Origin: Mycolicibacterium septicum DSM 44393
GTDB taxonomy: Bacteria > Actinomycetota > Actinomycetes > Mycobacteriales > Mycobacteriaceae
Length of the DNA: 33,773 bases
Reading direction: 5' to 3'
Assembly: GCF_000455325.1 (NCBI RefSeq)
Contig: NZ_HG322951.1
Location: forward strand, 3,310,016 to 3,343,788
Shown here piece by piece: positions 16,362 through 25,700 of this stretch (the first letter of the stretch is position 1; each line of letters opens with the position of its first letter). The position numbers and the translations under genes were made by a program. The notes under the pieces are model-generated. The model was not told the DNA's origin. It saw nothing but the letters and a program-made list of their open reading frames with translations, and searched no databases.

Positions 16362-17195
16362 TCACTGGGTCAGGAAGCGGCCGATCTCCTCGGCGGTCCG
16401 TTCGGGTTGATCGAGCATGATCAGCACCCGGGCGTCCTCGATCTGGCGCAGCTGCCCGTTCGGCAGCAGGTCGGCCAGGCGTCGCCCGTGCGCGGGCGGC
16501 ATCACCGTGTTGTCGCTCCACAACACCAGCGCCGGGCCGGTGAAATCGGCGAGGGCGTTGGTGGCCCGGATCAGCTCGGCCTTGTCGAATCGGCTCCGGC
16601 AGTAACCGATGAGATCGCGGCGGATGCGCCGATCGGCCAGTGCGGCATCGGACCACGACTCGAAAACATCTTGAGGGATCGGCTTTTTCGACATCTGGCC
16701 GAACAGCATCGGTTGCCGGCGCAGCCACCCGATCCGCATCTGGCGCAGCGCGAAGGAGACGGTGCCGGTGGTGCGGCTGGCGAGCCACAGCACCTTGGCG
16801 TAGGGGGCGGGCGGGAAGTTGTCGAAGGCCTCGGACGGGCAGATCACCAGCCGCGCAATCCGTTTGTCGCGGCCGGTGTCGGTGAGAAACAGCGGGCCGC
16901 CCCAGTCGCTGACGACCAAGGTGACGTCGGCCAGGTCCAGGGCGTCGAGGAAATCGGCGACGATCCCGAGCATCCCGTCCATCTTCAGGTCGGCATCCTC
17001 CCGCATCGGGATGCGGTGTCCGCCCATCGGAAGTACCGGCAGCAGATAGCGGAAGCCGGCGGGCAGCAGGGGCAGCGTCGTGCTCCACTGCGTGTCGTTC
17101 ATCAGCAACCCGTGCAGCAGCACCACCGGCGGGCCGGACGGGTCGCCTTCTTCTCGGTATTCGATGGTTCCCGCGGGCAGTTCGACTGTTTTCAT
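16362..17195 (-). CDS. alpha/beta-hydrolase with Asp nucleophile
   Basis: A 277-residue alpha/beta-hydrolase of the haloalkane dehalogenase/epoxide hydrolase-like branch. The oxyanion motif VVLLHGLL is at residues 24-31, and the nucleophile elbow reads VVSDWGGP with Asp97 instead of Ser. The last motif reads RVLIMLDQPERTAEE, in which the position of the usual catalytic His (H-x-x-x-x-DQPE type) is not His. This makes ordinary hydrolase chemistry doubtful. ATG 17195 is preceded by a GGGGAAGG-like ribosome binding site. The gene is divergent from a TetR regulator across 69 bp carrying repeated half-sites, so control by that regulator is likely. Confidence 0.82.
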   Translation of the reverse strand: MKTVELPAGTIEYREEGDPSGPPVVLLHGLLMNDTQWSTTLPLLPAGFRYLLPVLPMGGHRIPMREDADLKMDGMLGIVADFLDALDLADVTLVVSDWGGPLFLTDTGRDKRIARLVICPSEAFDNFPPAPYAKVLWLASRTTGTVSFALRQMRIGWLRRQPMLFGQMSKKPIPQDVFESWSDAALADRRIRRDLIGYCRSRFDKAELIRATNALADFTGPALVLWSDNTVMPPAHGRRLADLLPNGQLRQIEDARVLIMLDQPERTAEEIGRFLTQ

Positions 17196-17213
17196 GGTGA
17201 CCTTCCCCGGCAT

Positions 17214-17244
17214 TAGAACGTTGATTCTAGAATTCATGCTCTAG
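17214..17244. promoter_or_regulatory. candidate TetR operator with overlapping inverted repeats
   Basis: Three related half-sites lie in the gap between the divergent hydrolase and TetR genes. TAGAA-n6-TTCTA spans 17214-17229, the perfect palindrome ATTCTAGAAT spans 17224-17233, and CTAGA-n8-TCTAG spans 17227-17244. The sites look like a TetR-type operator array that could control both directions. The half-site resembles the TAGAAC core seen in several mycobacterial TetR operators, but the full spacing differs. Confidence 0.48.
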
Positions 17245-17264
17245 TGTGTCGGTAGGAGGTTCGG

Positions 17265-17867
17265 ATGGCAAGGTCCACGCGGGAGACGATCCTGACCGCG
17301 ACGGCTGAGTTGATGCGGCACAAGGGTTATGCGGCGGTCGGCATGAAGGACATCGTCGCGGCCTCGGGCGCCCCCATCGGTTCGCTCTACCACCACTTCC
17401 GCGGCGGGAAGCTGCAGATCGCCCGCGAGGCGCTGATCGACGCGGGGGCCGCCTACGGGCTGCTCATTCCGACCATCGTCGACGAGTACGACGACCTGGG
17501 GCAGGCGGTCGAGGGCGTGTTCAGCCAAGCCGCGGAGGACATGTCAGCGAGTGGGTTCGTGAACATGTGCCCGGTCGGCACCGTGGCGGCCGAAACCTCC
17601 GACACCGTCGAGGAGTTGCGGGTCGCTGCGGCAGGGGTGTTCACGGCGTGGCTCGACGGCGGCGCGGCCTACTTCGCCCAGCGTGGTGTGGAACCGGCGA
17701 AGGCCCGCGACGTGACGGTGGCATTGGTCGCCGCCCTTGAGGGCGCGTTCATCCTGGCGCGCACGCTGCGTGACGTCGAACCGCTGCTGGCTGCCGGCCG
17801 GGCATTGGCTCCGCAATACCGCGGAGTCGCCCTCGGGGCGAGAGTGCTCACCGATGCGGCAAACTGA
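17265..17867 (+). CDS. TetR/AcrR-family transcriptional regulator
   Basis: A 200-residue TetR repressor. The N-terminal helix-turn-helix is visible in ETILTATAELMRHKGYAAVG, followed by MKDIVAASGAPIGSLYHHF, with the diagnostic SLYHHF recognition-helix end. The C-terminal ligand domain includes FVNMCPVGTVAAE with a Cys and GAFILARTLRDVEPLLAAG, like YxaF/LmrA-type regulators that sense small hydrophobic molecules. A good GGAGG site (17255-17259) precedes ATG 17265. It is divergent from the alpha/beta-hydrolase, the likely target, and the shared gap carries palindromes. The ligand is unknown. Confidence 0.9.
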   Translation: MARSTRETILTATAELMRHKGYAAVGMKDIVAASGAPIGSLYHHFRGGKLQIAREALIDAGAAYGLLIPTIVDEYDDLGQAVEGVFSQAAEDMSASGFVNMCPVGTVAAETSDTVEELRVAAAGVFTAWLDGGAAYFAQRGVEPAKARDVTVALVAALEGAFILARTLRDVEPLLAAGRALAPQYRGVALGARVLTDAAN

Positions 17868-17905
17868 CCGGGCGGTGTGTGCCGCTGGAGGGGATCGGGG
17901 GGCTC

Positions 17906-18169
17906 ATGGAGGTAGGACAAAGGACGGTGCGGCGCAAGTGGATGTACGCCCCGGACACGATCGGGGACTCCGATGGAGTGGTCGGGGGGATTTTCGTCGC
18001 CGTTGCGTTGTTGCTCTTCCTGGCCTGGCCGTTCTGGTTCGTGGCGAAATTCCTCGGGGTGCCCTGGACGATCGTCATCGAGCGGGACGGCAGGGAAGTC
18101 GGTACCGAACGCGTCAGGGGATGGCGGGCATCGGAGCGGCGAATGGAGGAGATCCGCCGGAGCCGCTGA
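17906..18169 (+). CDS. small membrane-associated protein, unknown function
   Basis: An 87-residue protein with a hydrophobic central region, GIFVAVALLLFLAWPFWFVA followed by KFLGVPW, probably one long or two short membrane segments. It has a basic N-terminus (RTVRRKWMYAPD) and a charged C-terminal tail (TERVRGWRASERRMEEIRR) with a beta-like IVIERDG. I do not recognise a named family. ATG 17906 was chosen; GTG 17879 is in frame, nine residues earlier, and the G-rich upstream sequence does not settle the choice. It ends 75 bp before ruvC. Confidence 0.6.
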   Translation: MEVGQRTVRRKWMYAPDTIGDSDGVVGGIFVAVALLLFLAWPFWFVAKFLGVPWTIVIERDGREVGTERVRGWRASERRMEEIRRSR

Positions 18170-18207
18170 TTGGCGTGTCCCTGCGGCAACCCGTCGGCAC
18201 GGCCCGC

Positions 18208-18230
18208 TACGCTATCGAACAGATGTTCTG
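18208..18230 (+). promoter_or_regulatory. ruvCAB promoter with SOS-box-like site
   Basis: TCGAAC-AGAT-GTTC occurs at 18215-18228, followed by TG. The mycobacterial LexA consensus is TCGAAC-n4-GTTCGA, so the left half matches 6/6 and the right half 4/6. TACGCT at 18208-18213 is a TAnnnT -10 immediately before and touching the site, so bound LexA would cover the start point. ruvC begins 14 nt after the site, with a GAAGGGG-type ribosome binding site in between. Confidence 0.68.
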
Positions 18231-18244
18231 ACGAAGGGGTTCGT

Positions 18245-18814
18245 GTGCGGGTGATGGGAGTGGATCCCGGGTTGACGCGCTGCGGCCTGTCTGTGGTCGA
18301 GAGCGGCAAGGGTCGGCAGGTCACCGCGCTGGATGTGGACGTGGTCCGCACCCCGGCCGACGCGCCACTGCAGAAGCGCCTGCTGGAGATCAGCGATGTG
18401 GCCGAGCACTGGATGGACACCCACCGGCCCGACGTGATCGCGATCGAGCGGGTCTTCGCCCAGCAGAACGTGTCGACGGTGATGGGCACGGCCCAGGCCG
18501 GCGGTGTGATCGCACTGGCCGCGGCCCGCCGCGACATCGAGGTTCATTTTCACACCCCGTCGGAGGTGAAGGCGGCCGTCACCGGCAACGGTCGCGCCGA
18601 CAAGGCCCAGGTGACCGAGATGATCACCAGAATTCTTGCCCTGCAAGCCAAGCCGACCCCGGCCGACGCCGCCGACGCGCTGGCGCTGGCCATCTGCCAC
18701 TGCTGGCGCGCCCCGATGATCGCGCGGATGGCAGCCGCCGAGGCGATGGCCGCCGAACAACGCCGCAAGTATCAGGCCCGCCTGAAATCCACCGCGAAGG
18801 CGGCCCGGACATGA
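18245..18814 (+). CDS. ruvC: Holliday junction resolvase RuvC
   Basis: Endonuclease that cuts Holliday junctions symmetrically after branch migration by RuvAB. The 189-residue protein has the first catalytic acid Asp7 in [11 protein letters not shown], the second acid in [19 protein letters not shown], and the C-terminal acids in [35 protein letters not shown] is the DNA-contacting block. GTG 18245 gives the conserved N-terminus MRVMGVDPG; the open frame continues upstream without homology. ATGA overlap with ruvA indicates a ruvC-ruvA-ruvB operon, probably DNA-damage inducible through the site upstream. Confidence 0.97.
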   Translation: MRVMGVDPGLTRCGLSVVESGKGRQVTALDVDVVRTPADAPLQKRLLEISDVAEHWMDTHRPDVIAIERVFAQQNVSTVMGTAQAGGVIALAAARRDIEVHFHTPSEVKAAVTGNGRADKAQVTEMITRILALQAKPTPADAADALALAICHCWRAPMIARMAAAEAMAAEQRRKYQARLKSTAKAART

Positions 18815-19398
18815 TCGCCTCGGTGCGTGGTGAGGTCATCGACATCGCCCTCGACCATGCCGTGATCGAGGCCGCCGGCGTCGGCTACAAGGTGATGGCG
18901 ACGCCCTCGACCCTGGCCAACCTGCGCCGAGGGGCCGAGTCGCGGCTGATCACCGCGATGATCGTGCGCGAGGATTCGATGACGCTCTACGGGTTCGGCG
19001 ACGGCGATGCCCGCGACCTTTTCCTGACACTGCTGGGAGTGTCGGGCGTCGGGCCGAAGATCGCGTTGGCGACTCTGGCGGTCTACGACCCCCAAGCGCT
19101 GCGGCAGGCACTGGCCGACGGGGATGTGACGGCCCTGACCCGGGTTCCCGGCATCGGTAAGCGCGGCGCAGAGCGGATGGTGCTCGAACTGCGCGACAAG
19201 ATCGGTCCGGTCACCCCTGGGGCGATCGGCGGGGCCATGGGTCACGCGGTGCGCGCCCCAGTGGTGGAAGCCCTTGTCGGACTTGGCTTTGCGGCCAAGC
19301 AGGCCGAGGAGGCCACCGACAAGGTCCTGGCCAACGACCCCGAGGCGACGACGGCTTCCGCGCTGCGGGCAGCGCTTTCCATGTTGGGTAAGAAGTAA
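18811..19398 (+). CDS. ruvA: Holliday junction branch-migration subunit RuvA
   Basis: Structure-specific DNA-binding subunit that holds the junction as a tetramer and loads RuvB. The 195-residue protein starts [20 protein letters not shown] (OB-fold domain I). Two helix-hairpin-helix motifs follow, [16 protein letters not shown] and [21 protein letters not shown]-terminal domain [23 protein letters not shown], contacts RuvB. The gene overlaps ruvC by ATGA and ruvB by a single base (TAATG). Length and domain order are normal for the family. Confidence 0.97.
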   Translation: MIASVRGEVIDIALDHAVIEAAGVGYKVMATPSTLANLRRGAESRLITAMIVREDSMTLYGFGDGDARDLFLTLLGVSGVGPKIALATLAVYDPQALRQALADGDVTALTRVPGIGKRGAERMVLELRDKIGPVTPGAIGGAMGHAVRAPVVEALVGLGFAAKQAEEATDKVLANDPEATTASALRAALSMLGKK

Positions 19399-20453
19399 TG
19401 GGCCGTTTCGACGATGACGACGAACCCGACGAGCGGGAGGTCTCACCGGCCCTGACCGTCGGCGAAGGCGATGTCGACGCCAGCCTGCGCCCGCGCTCAC
19501 TGGGCGAGTTCATCGGTCAGCCCCGGGTGCGCGAGCAGCTGCAGCTGGTCCTCGAGGGCGCCAAGAACCGCGGTGGCACACCGGATCACATCCTGCTGTC
19601 CGGACCCCCCGGGCTGGGCAAGACCTCGCTGGCGATGATCATCGCGGCCGAGCTGGGGTCCTCGCTGCGGCTCACCTCGGGTCCCGCGCTGGAGCGAGCC
19701 GGTGACCTGGCCGCGATGCTGTCCAACCTCGTCGAGCACGATGTGCTGTTCATCGACGAGATTCACCGCATCGCCCGGCCGGCCGAGGAAATGCTGTATC
19801 TGGCGATGGAGGACTTCCGCGTCGACGTGGTGGTCGGCAAAGGCCCCGGCGCCACGTCGATCCCGCTCGAGGTCGCGCCTTTCACCTTGGTGGGGGCGAC
19901 CACCCGATCCGGCGCGCTGACCGGTCCGCTGCGGGACCGGTTCGGGTTCACCGCGCACATGGACTTCTACGAGCCGGTCGAACTCGAGCGGGTGCTGGCC
20001 CGCTCGGCCGGGATCCTCGGCATCGAGTTGGGCGTCGAGGCGGGCACGGAGATCGCCCGACGCTCCCGTGGCACGCCCCGCATCGCCAACCGGCTGTTGC
20101 GTCGCGTCCGGGACTACGCCGAGGTCCGCGCCGACGGCGTGATCACCCGCGATATCGCCAAGGCCGCGCTGGAGGTCTACGACGTCGACGAACTCGGCCT
20201 CGACCGCCTGGACCGCGCCGTGCTCTCGGCGCTCACCCGCAGCTTCGGCGGCGGCCCGGTCGGGGTGTCGACCCTGGCGGTGGCCGTCGGCGAAGAAGCC
20301 ACCACGGTCGAGGAGGTTTGCGAGCCCTTCCTGGTGCGGGCCGGCATGGTGGCCCGCACCCCGCGGGGCCGGGTGGCCACGCCGCTCGCGTGGACGCATC
20401 TGGGCATGCAACCGCCGGTTACCGGACTCGGACAGCCCGGCCTGTTTGAATAG
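19398..20453 (+). CDS. ruvB: Holliday junction branch-migration ATPase RuvB
   Basis: AAA+ hexameric motor that drives branch migration with RuvA. The 351-residue protein has the N-terminal [18 protein letters not shown], Walker [10 protein letters not shown] at residues 69-77, Walker [11 protein letters not shown], and sensor 1/arginine-finger region [21 protein letters not shown]. The C-terminal winged helix ends [13 protein letters not shown]. An acidic N-terminal stretch [11 protein letters not shown] is as in other actinobacteria. It is the last gene of the ruvCAB operon, followed after 5 nt by a DUF1304 membrane protein. Confidence 0.97.
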   Translation: MGRFDDDDEPDEREVSPALTVGEGDVDASLRPRSLGEFIGQPRVREQLQLVLEGAKNRGGTPDHILLSGPPGLGKTSLAMIIAAELGSSLRLTSGPALERAGDLAAMLSNLVEHDVLFIDEIHRIARPAEEMLYLAMEDFRVDVVVGKGPGATSIPLEVAPFTLVGATTRSGALTGPLRDRFGFTAHMDFYEPVELERVLARSAGILGIELGVEAGTEIARRSRGTPRIANRLLRRVRDYAEVRADGVITRDIAKAALEVYDVDELGLDRLDRAVLSALTRSFGGGPVGVSTLAVAVGEEATTVEEVCEPFLVRAGMVARTPRGRVATPLAWTHLGMQPPVTGLGQPGLFE

Positions 20454-20458
20454 ACGGC

Positions 20459-20845
20459 ATGGTCATCGCCGGTCTGGTGTTCGCCGCGCTCGCCGCGGCC
20501 CTGCATGTCTACATCTTCGTGATGGAGTCGCTGACCTGGACTTCACCGCGTACCCGCGCCACCTTCGGCATCAGCGAGGAGGAGGCGCAGGCCACCAAGG
20601 AGCTCGCGTTCAACCAGGGCTTCTACAACCTGTTCCTCGCGATCGTGACGGTCATCGGCATCGTCGCGGTCGGATTGGGGCACAACGGGGTTGGGCTCGC
20701 TCTGGTGTTCGCGGGGGCGGGGTCGATGCTGGCCGCCGCCGCGGTCCTGCTGACCAGCTCGCCGGACAAGGCGCGCGCGGCGATCACCCAGGGTGCCTTC
20801 CCTCTGATCGCGGTCGTGCTCCTGGTCGTGGCGTTGCTGGTCTAG
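20459..20845 (+). CDS. DUF1304 family membrane protein
   Basis: A 128-residue protein with four hydrophobic helices and little else. MVIAGLVFAALAAALHVYIF, AFNQGFYNLFLAIVTVIG and AFPLIAVVLLVVALLV are the clearest. The motif HVYIFVMESLTW followed by a NQGFYN segment is characteristic of DUF1304, whose function is unknown. It sits 5 nt after ruvB and may be cotranscribed, though a role in repair is not implied. Its last 4 bp overlap the end of the convergent HNH gene. Confidence 0.84.
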   Translation: MVIAGLVFAALAAALHVYIFVMESLTWTSPRTRATFGISEEEAQATKELAFNQGFYNLFLAIVTVIGIVAVGLGHNGVGLALVFAGAGSMLAAAAVLLTSSPDKARAAITQGAFPLIAVVLLVVALLV

Positions 20846-22110
20846 GCCGCGCGCTTGTTGATCACGAGGTGGATTTCTCGGGTCAACACCCGCAGGCCCC
20901 CGGCCAACGGTGGCGCGGTCGACCGATAGGTGGCACCGGTCGGGGTGATGAATTCTGTCGTGTGCCGGCCTGATTCGTCGACACCGGCCACCACCTGCCA
21001 GCCGGGGCTCTCTTTGACGTAATTGCAGCGCTCACACTGCCCCTGACCGTTGGCCGCGGAGGTCGGCCCGTTCCGGTGATGCGGCGTCACGTGGTCGATG
21101 TGCCGGATCGGGGCATCACAGTAGGGCGTGCGGCAGGTTTGATCTCGGGTGGCGATGAAGCGGGCGAGGCCCTTCGGGAACCGCCGGGACCGGGACTCCA
21201 TCGCGACCAGTGCTCCGGTGTCCGGGGCGGCGTAGAGGCGACGCAGGGTGGCCCAGGAGTTCTCGTCCACGAGGGCGTTGCCGATCATGCGCCGGGCCGC
21301 CGCTGCGGGAATGGGCCCATGACCCTGGAGGTATGCGGGCTGCGTGCTGCCGGCGAACAGGGTGTCGTCGGAGAGCACCAGGTTGATCGCGATGGGGACC
21401 GGCTTGGTGACATCGCGGCCCGTGATACGGGCGGTCAGGGTGTCGGCCATGACCTGACCGCGGTTGCGTCCGTCGGCGCAGCGGTCGGCCGCGTCGGTGA
21501 GCGCGGAGCGCACGGATGCCGCGTCGGTCGCGGGCAGCAAAGCCGTGACGATGGCCATGGCATCAGGCGCCGGCCGGAAGGTGACGGTGCGATCCTCGGG
21601 GGCGCGGGTGGCCCGGTCGATGACGGCCACCGGATCAAGTTGGTAGGCAATGGTCTTGGCGTCCGCTGTCAGACGCGCATCGCCCAGGCCGATCAGTGTG
21701 GTGTGGTCGGCGCAGAGTTGTTCGTCGAGGCGGCGCCGGTCGGCGGGGGACAGGCAGGCGGCCTCCCGCACGATCAACCGGGCGCGGCACTCGGTGAGCA
21801 CCCCGGATTCCAGGGCGGCCAATGTGCACGGCATGTCGCGTACGAGGATGCGGGCATCGGCGAGGTGGTGGCTGCCGCGGGAGGATGAATCCATGCGGGC
21901 CAATCCGATTTCCGACCCCAGTCCGCGGCCGCGCCGCGAGGCAGGTATCCCGGCGGCGGCTTCCGCTGTACGGCGGGCGGCCTCCAGGGCGGCGGTGGCG
22001 CGGGCCTGCCCGGCCGCGGCGGCGGACTTGAGCCGTTCGAGCTCGGCGATGCGATCCCGCAGCGCCGCCTCGCCGGCATCGGGGTCGATCCGCGCGAATG
22101 ACTCGAACAT
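20842..22110 (-). CDS. DUF222/HNH endonuclease-domain protein (13E12 repeat-like)
   Basis: A 422-residue protein with an N-terminal helical DUF222 region (from FESFARIDPDAGEAALRDRI) rich in Ala and Arg. The C-terminal HNH nuclease-like module reads CRTPYCDAPIRHIDHVTPHH, then a CERCNYVK zinc pair and PGW. This is the architecture of the M. tuberculosis 13E12 repeat family. ATG 22110 (MFES) is chosen because it lies in a perfect SOS box and follows a TAATAT -10 by 7 nt, implying a leaderless mRNA. In-frame upstream GTG codons (for example 22140) would lie above that promoter. The biological role of the family is unsettled. The 3' end overlaps DUF1304 by 4 bp. Confidence 0.85.
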   Translation of the reverse strand: MFESFARIDPDAGEAALRDRIAELERLKSAAAAGQARATAALEAARRTAEAAAGIPASRRGRGLGSEIGLARMDSSSRGSHHLADARILVRDMPCTLAALESGVLTECRARLIVREAACLSPADRRRLDEQLCADHTTLIGLGDARLTADAKTIAYQLDPVAVIDRATRAPEDRTVTFRPAPDAMAIVTALLPATDAASVRSALTDAADRCADGRNRGQVMADTLTARITGRDVTKPVPIAINLVLSDDTLFAGSTQPAYLQGHGPIPAAAARRMIGNALVDENSWATLRRLYAAPDTGALVAMESRSRRFPKGLARFIATRDQTCRTPYCDAPIRHIDHVTPHHRNGPTSAANGQGQCERCNYVKESPGWQVVAGVDESGRHTTEFITPTGATYRSTAPPLAGGLRVLTREIHLVINKRAA

Positions 22111-22123
22111 GTGTTCGATATTA
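22103..22123 (-). promoter_or_regulatory. perfect SOS (LexA) box and -10 covering the HNH gene start
   Basis: TCGAAC-ATGT-GTTCGA (22103-22118) is a perfect match to the mycobacterial LexA consensus TCGAAC-n4-GTTCGA. On the minus strand the -10 TAATAT (22123-22118) touches the box and ends 7 nt before the ATG at 22110, which itself lies inside the box. Bound LexA would cover both the -10 edge and the start. An inverted repeat CTCAGG-n10-CCTGAG lies just upstream at 22124-22145. Confidence 0.82.
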
Positions 22124-22157
22124 CTCAGGGGGTCTGACACCTGAGGCCACACGGCGC

Positions 22158-22619
22158 CTAGCTGCGGCTTTCCACCCATGCGGCGAGTGCCGCCAACGCC
22201 ATTCGCGTGCCGGTCTCGTTGTCGGCCGGGTTCACCGCGTCGGGAATCCCGTCGTGCTCGATGAGGACATCAGTGCCGTCTCCGGACTCGCGCAACGTCG
22301 TCGTCATCGTCATCACGCCGCCCACGGCGGGATCGTCGCTCTCGAACTCGATGGCCTCGACAACCCGCTCATTCGGCACCAGTTCGACGAAGTGACCGTG
22401 ATACGTGTCGGTGTGGGCGCTGGACTTCCCGACGGCATCGGGCGAGTCATAGTGCAGTGAGATGCGGAAGGCTCCGCCCTCGCGCGCGTCGAATTCGTGT
22501 ACCTCGCTGCGCATACCGTCCGGAACCCGCCACGCCGCGATCGCGTCGGCGTCGACGAGCGCGCGATAGACCGCGACGCGGGGCGCGTTGACATGGCCGG
22601 AGACGCGCGTGCTGGTCAT
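22158..22619 (-). CDS. SRPBCC (AHSA1/START-like) domain protein
   Basis: A 153-residue single-domain protein of the AHSA1-like SRPBCC superfamily, a helix-grip fold with a hydrophobic ligand pocket. Visible blocks are the N-terminal strand STRVSGHVNAPRVAVYRALV, DADAIAAWRVPDGM, the EGGAFRISLHY strand, and the C-terminal helix ETGTRMALAALAAWVESRS. The ligand is unknown, and members include lipid-binding and stress-related proteins. The gene starts at ATG 22619. It is downstream of car1 on the same strand, separated by a strong hairpin terminator. It ends 48 bp before the HNH start. Confidence 0.86.
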   Translation of the reverse strand: MTSTRVSGHVNAPRVAVYRALVDADAIAAWRVPDGMRSEVHEFDAREGGAFRISLHYDSPDAVGKSSAHTDTYHGHFVELVPNERVVEAIEFESDDPAVGGVMTMTTTLRESGDGTDVLIEHDGIPDAVNPADNETGTRMALAALAAWVESRS

Positions 22620-22641
22620 CTCGCCACGCTACATACTGATT

Positions 22642-22670
22642 GGCCGCGGTCCTGGATAAGGACCGCGGCC
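22642..22670 (-). terminator. terminator-like hairpin after the first car gene
   Basis: GGCCGCGGTCCT and AGGACCGCGGCC pair perfectly over 12 bp around the 5-nt loop GGATA (TATCC on the minus-strand RNA). It starts 34 nt after the car1 stop. No U tract follows, as usual for mycobacterial terminators. A weaker 6-bp hairpin, CTTCCC/GGGAAG (22683-22699), lies between it and the stop. Confidence 0.72.
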
Positions 22671-22703
22671 GCTCAGGGGATTCTTCCCTTGTGGGGAAGT
22701 CTT

Positions 22704-25700
22704 TTACAGCAACCCGAGCATCTGCAGGTTGGTGATGTACTTGACGATCACTGCCGGGCTGACATGGGGAATGTCCTTGTCGGGCCCGATCTTTGCTTCC
22801 TGCACCGCCGCCCGGAACCGGTCGGTCGGCGCGGCTGCACCCAGCAACGGATACGACGGCTGCTGGTAGTTGTGCAGCAGCGGCAGCAGTGAGGCCTGAC
22901 GCTGCTTGTCCGGCAGCGTGCGCAACGCAGTGTCGAAGCGCTGCAACCACTCCGAGTAGTCGTCGATGCGGTGCACCGGGTAACCGGCTTCGATCAGCCA
23001 GTCCACGAACTCGTCGAGACCGAGGCCGTCGTCGTACGGATTCATCACGTGATACGTCTCAAACCCTTCGGTGACGTGCACGCCCAGCGTCGAGATCGCC
23101 TCGGCGATGAACTCCACCGGAAGCCCGTCGTAGTGGGCCCGCTGGCGGTTGCCGTCGGCGTCGCGCAGGTAGAACGATCCGGGTGCGATGCCGGTGGCCA
23201 CCAGGCTCAGCATCAACCGGGTGAACATGTCGGGCAGGTTGAGCTGACCCGAGTAGGTGGTGTCGGCCAGGATCATGTCGCAACGGAACACCGAGACCGG
23301 CAGGCCACAGAGATCGTTGGCCTCGCGCAGCAGGACCTCGCCGGCCCACTTGCTGTTGCCGTAGCCGTTGGCGTAGGAATCGTCGACCTGCCGGGTCGGG
23401 CTGATCACCCGGATATCGGCATCCTCGACGAACTCGCCGGGCTTGATGCCCCCGGCCACACCGATCGTCGAAACGTAGACGAACGGCTTGATCTTCGTGG
23501 TGAGCGCGATGCGGATGAGCTCGGCAGTGCCCAGCGCGTTCGCGTCGAACATCTGGCTGTACGGCAGCACGTGGTTGACCAGTGCGGCCGGATCGACGAT
23601 CAGGTCGACATCGTCGGCGAGCCGCTGCCAGGTGTCGCGGTCGAGACCGAGATCGGCCTCGCCCTTGTCGCCGGCGATCACTTCGAGGTGCTCCGCGGCC
23701 AGATCCTGGTAGTGCGCAAGCAGTTTCGGGTCACCCACGTCGAAGGTGGCGTCCAGCCGGGCGCGGGCCTCGGCGTCGCTCTTGGCGCGGACCAGGGCGA
23801 TGACCTTGCCGTCGACCAGGTCCATGCGCTCCAGCCACTCCAGGGCCAGGTAGCGGCCGAGGAAGCCGGTGGCGCCGGTGAGCAGCACCGTGCGGACCTC
23901 GGTCGGGGCCTTGGGCAGCGTCGGTGCCGCGGCCAGGGCGTCCGCGTCGAGGAACTTGTCCAGCGTCAGGTCACTTGCGTGCACCTCGGTGGCGTCACGT
24001 CCGTGCACCGACGCATACGTCGGGCGCTTGGATCCGTGGCGCTGCGCCTCGATGTAGCCGGCGATACCGGCCAGATCGGTGGCCGGGCTGACGATCACGC
24101 CGACCGGCACATCCACGTCGAAGATCTCGTGCAGCAGGTTGGAGAATGTCAACGCCGACAACGAGTCCCCGCCCAGATCGGTGAAGTGGGCGTCGGGCGC
24201 GAGATCGGATGCGGCGGCACCCAGCAGGGCCCCCGCGGCCCGGCTCACGGTGTCGAGAACGGGTGCGTCGGCACCGCTGCGCCGCAGTTCACTCAGCTCG
24301 TTGGCCTGACCCTCGGCCAGCTCGGTGTAGAGCTGCTCCAACCGCTCGCCGTAGTGGGCCTTCAGATTGGGCCGGGCCAGCTTGCGGATACCGGTCAGTA
24401 GACCGTTCTCCAGGCTGAAAGGTGTTGTCTCCACGATGAAATCGCGGGGCACCTCGTAGGACTGCAATCCGGCGGCACGGGCCGCGTCCTGAAGCGAATC
24501 GTTGATCGCCTGCTTGGACACGGAAGGATCGGTGGGCACGACCACGGCCAGCAGGTAGGAACGCGCGCTGTTGCCGTAGACGAAGATCTGTCGCACCAGC
24601 GGGCTGTCGCCGAAGACGGCTTCCAGCTTGGAGACGGCGACGAACTCGCCCTGCGAAAGCTTGAGCACGTTGTTGCGGCGGTCCAGGTACTCGACATGAT
24701 CGGGGCCGAGCTCGGCGACGATGTCGCCGGTGCGGTAGTAGCCGTCCTCGTCGAACATCTCGGCGGTGATCTCCGGACGCTTGTAGTACCCGGGGAACAT
24801 CTGCTCGGACTTCACCAGCAGCTCACCGCGCGGGTGGGGCTGGTCGGTGCGGAAGTAGCCCAGATCCGGGACGTCGACCAGCTTGTAGTCGATCACCGGC
24901 GGACGCTGGATGTGGCCGTCGACGAAGACCGAACCGGCCTCGGTCGAGCCGTACCCCTCCAGCAGGTGCATATCCAGCAGACGCTCCACCCAGCTGTGCA
25001 TCTCGGCGGAGATCGGCGCGGAGCCGGTCATGGCGGAGACGAACCGTCCGCCCAGCAGGCCCTCGCGGACCTCGGCGAGCACATCGTCCTCGCTGCCACC
25101 GGAGCGGTCCAGGCGGCTCTGATACTCCTGGAACAGCATGTCCCAGATCCGCGGCACGAAGCTGAGCTGCGTGGGCCGGACCAGGGCCAGATCGTCCAGG
25201 AAGGTCGACAGGTCGCTGCGTGCGGCGAAGTACGCGGTGCCGCCCGAGCTCAGCGTGCCGATCAGGATGCCGCGGCCCATGACGTGGCTCATCGGCATGA
25301 AGTTGAGGGTGATGGCGGGCAGTATGGCCTGGTTCTCGTCCCAGGTGGCCTTCGACGCGAGCTGCCACATGTTGGCGACCTTGCTCTCCGGGTACATCGC
25401 GCCCTTGGGGGTGCCGGTGCTGCCGGAGGTGTAGATCAGCATGGTCAGCGGGTCGGCCTGACCCGGGGTGAAGAGCGGTGCGTCGGCCAGTGAGCGGCCG
25501 CGATCGAGGACGTCGGCCAGCGGCTCGACGACCACGTCGGTATCGGCGAGCGCAGTCTTGGCGGCCTGGAAGGTCTCACGTTGCGCGTCGACCTGGGGCC
25601 GGTAGTCGAAGACCACCAGGCGGCGGGGTGCGGGTCCGGAGCGGACCAATTCGACTGCGTCGTCGAGGAAGTCGATGCTCGCCGCGATCACGGTCGGTTC

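Noticed and set aside
22111..22179. Longer HNH protein starting at 22140 or 22179
   Set aside because: Such starts lie upstream of the -10 and SOS box and have no ribosome binding site; the longer one would also overlap the SRPBCC gene.
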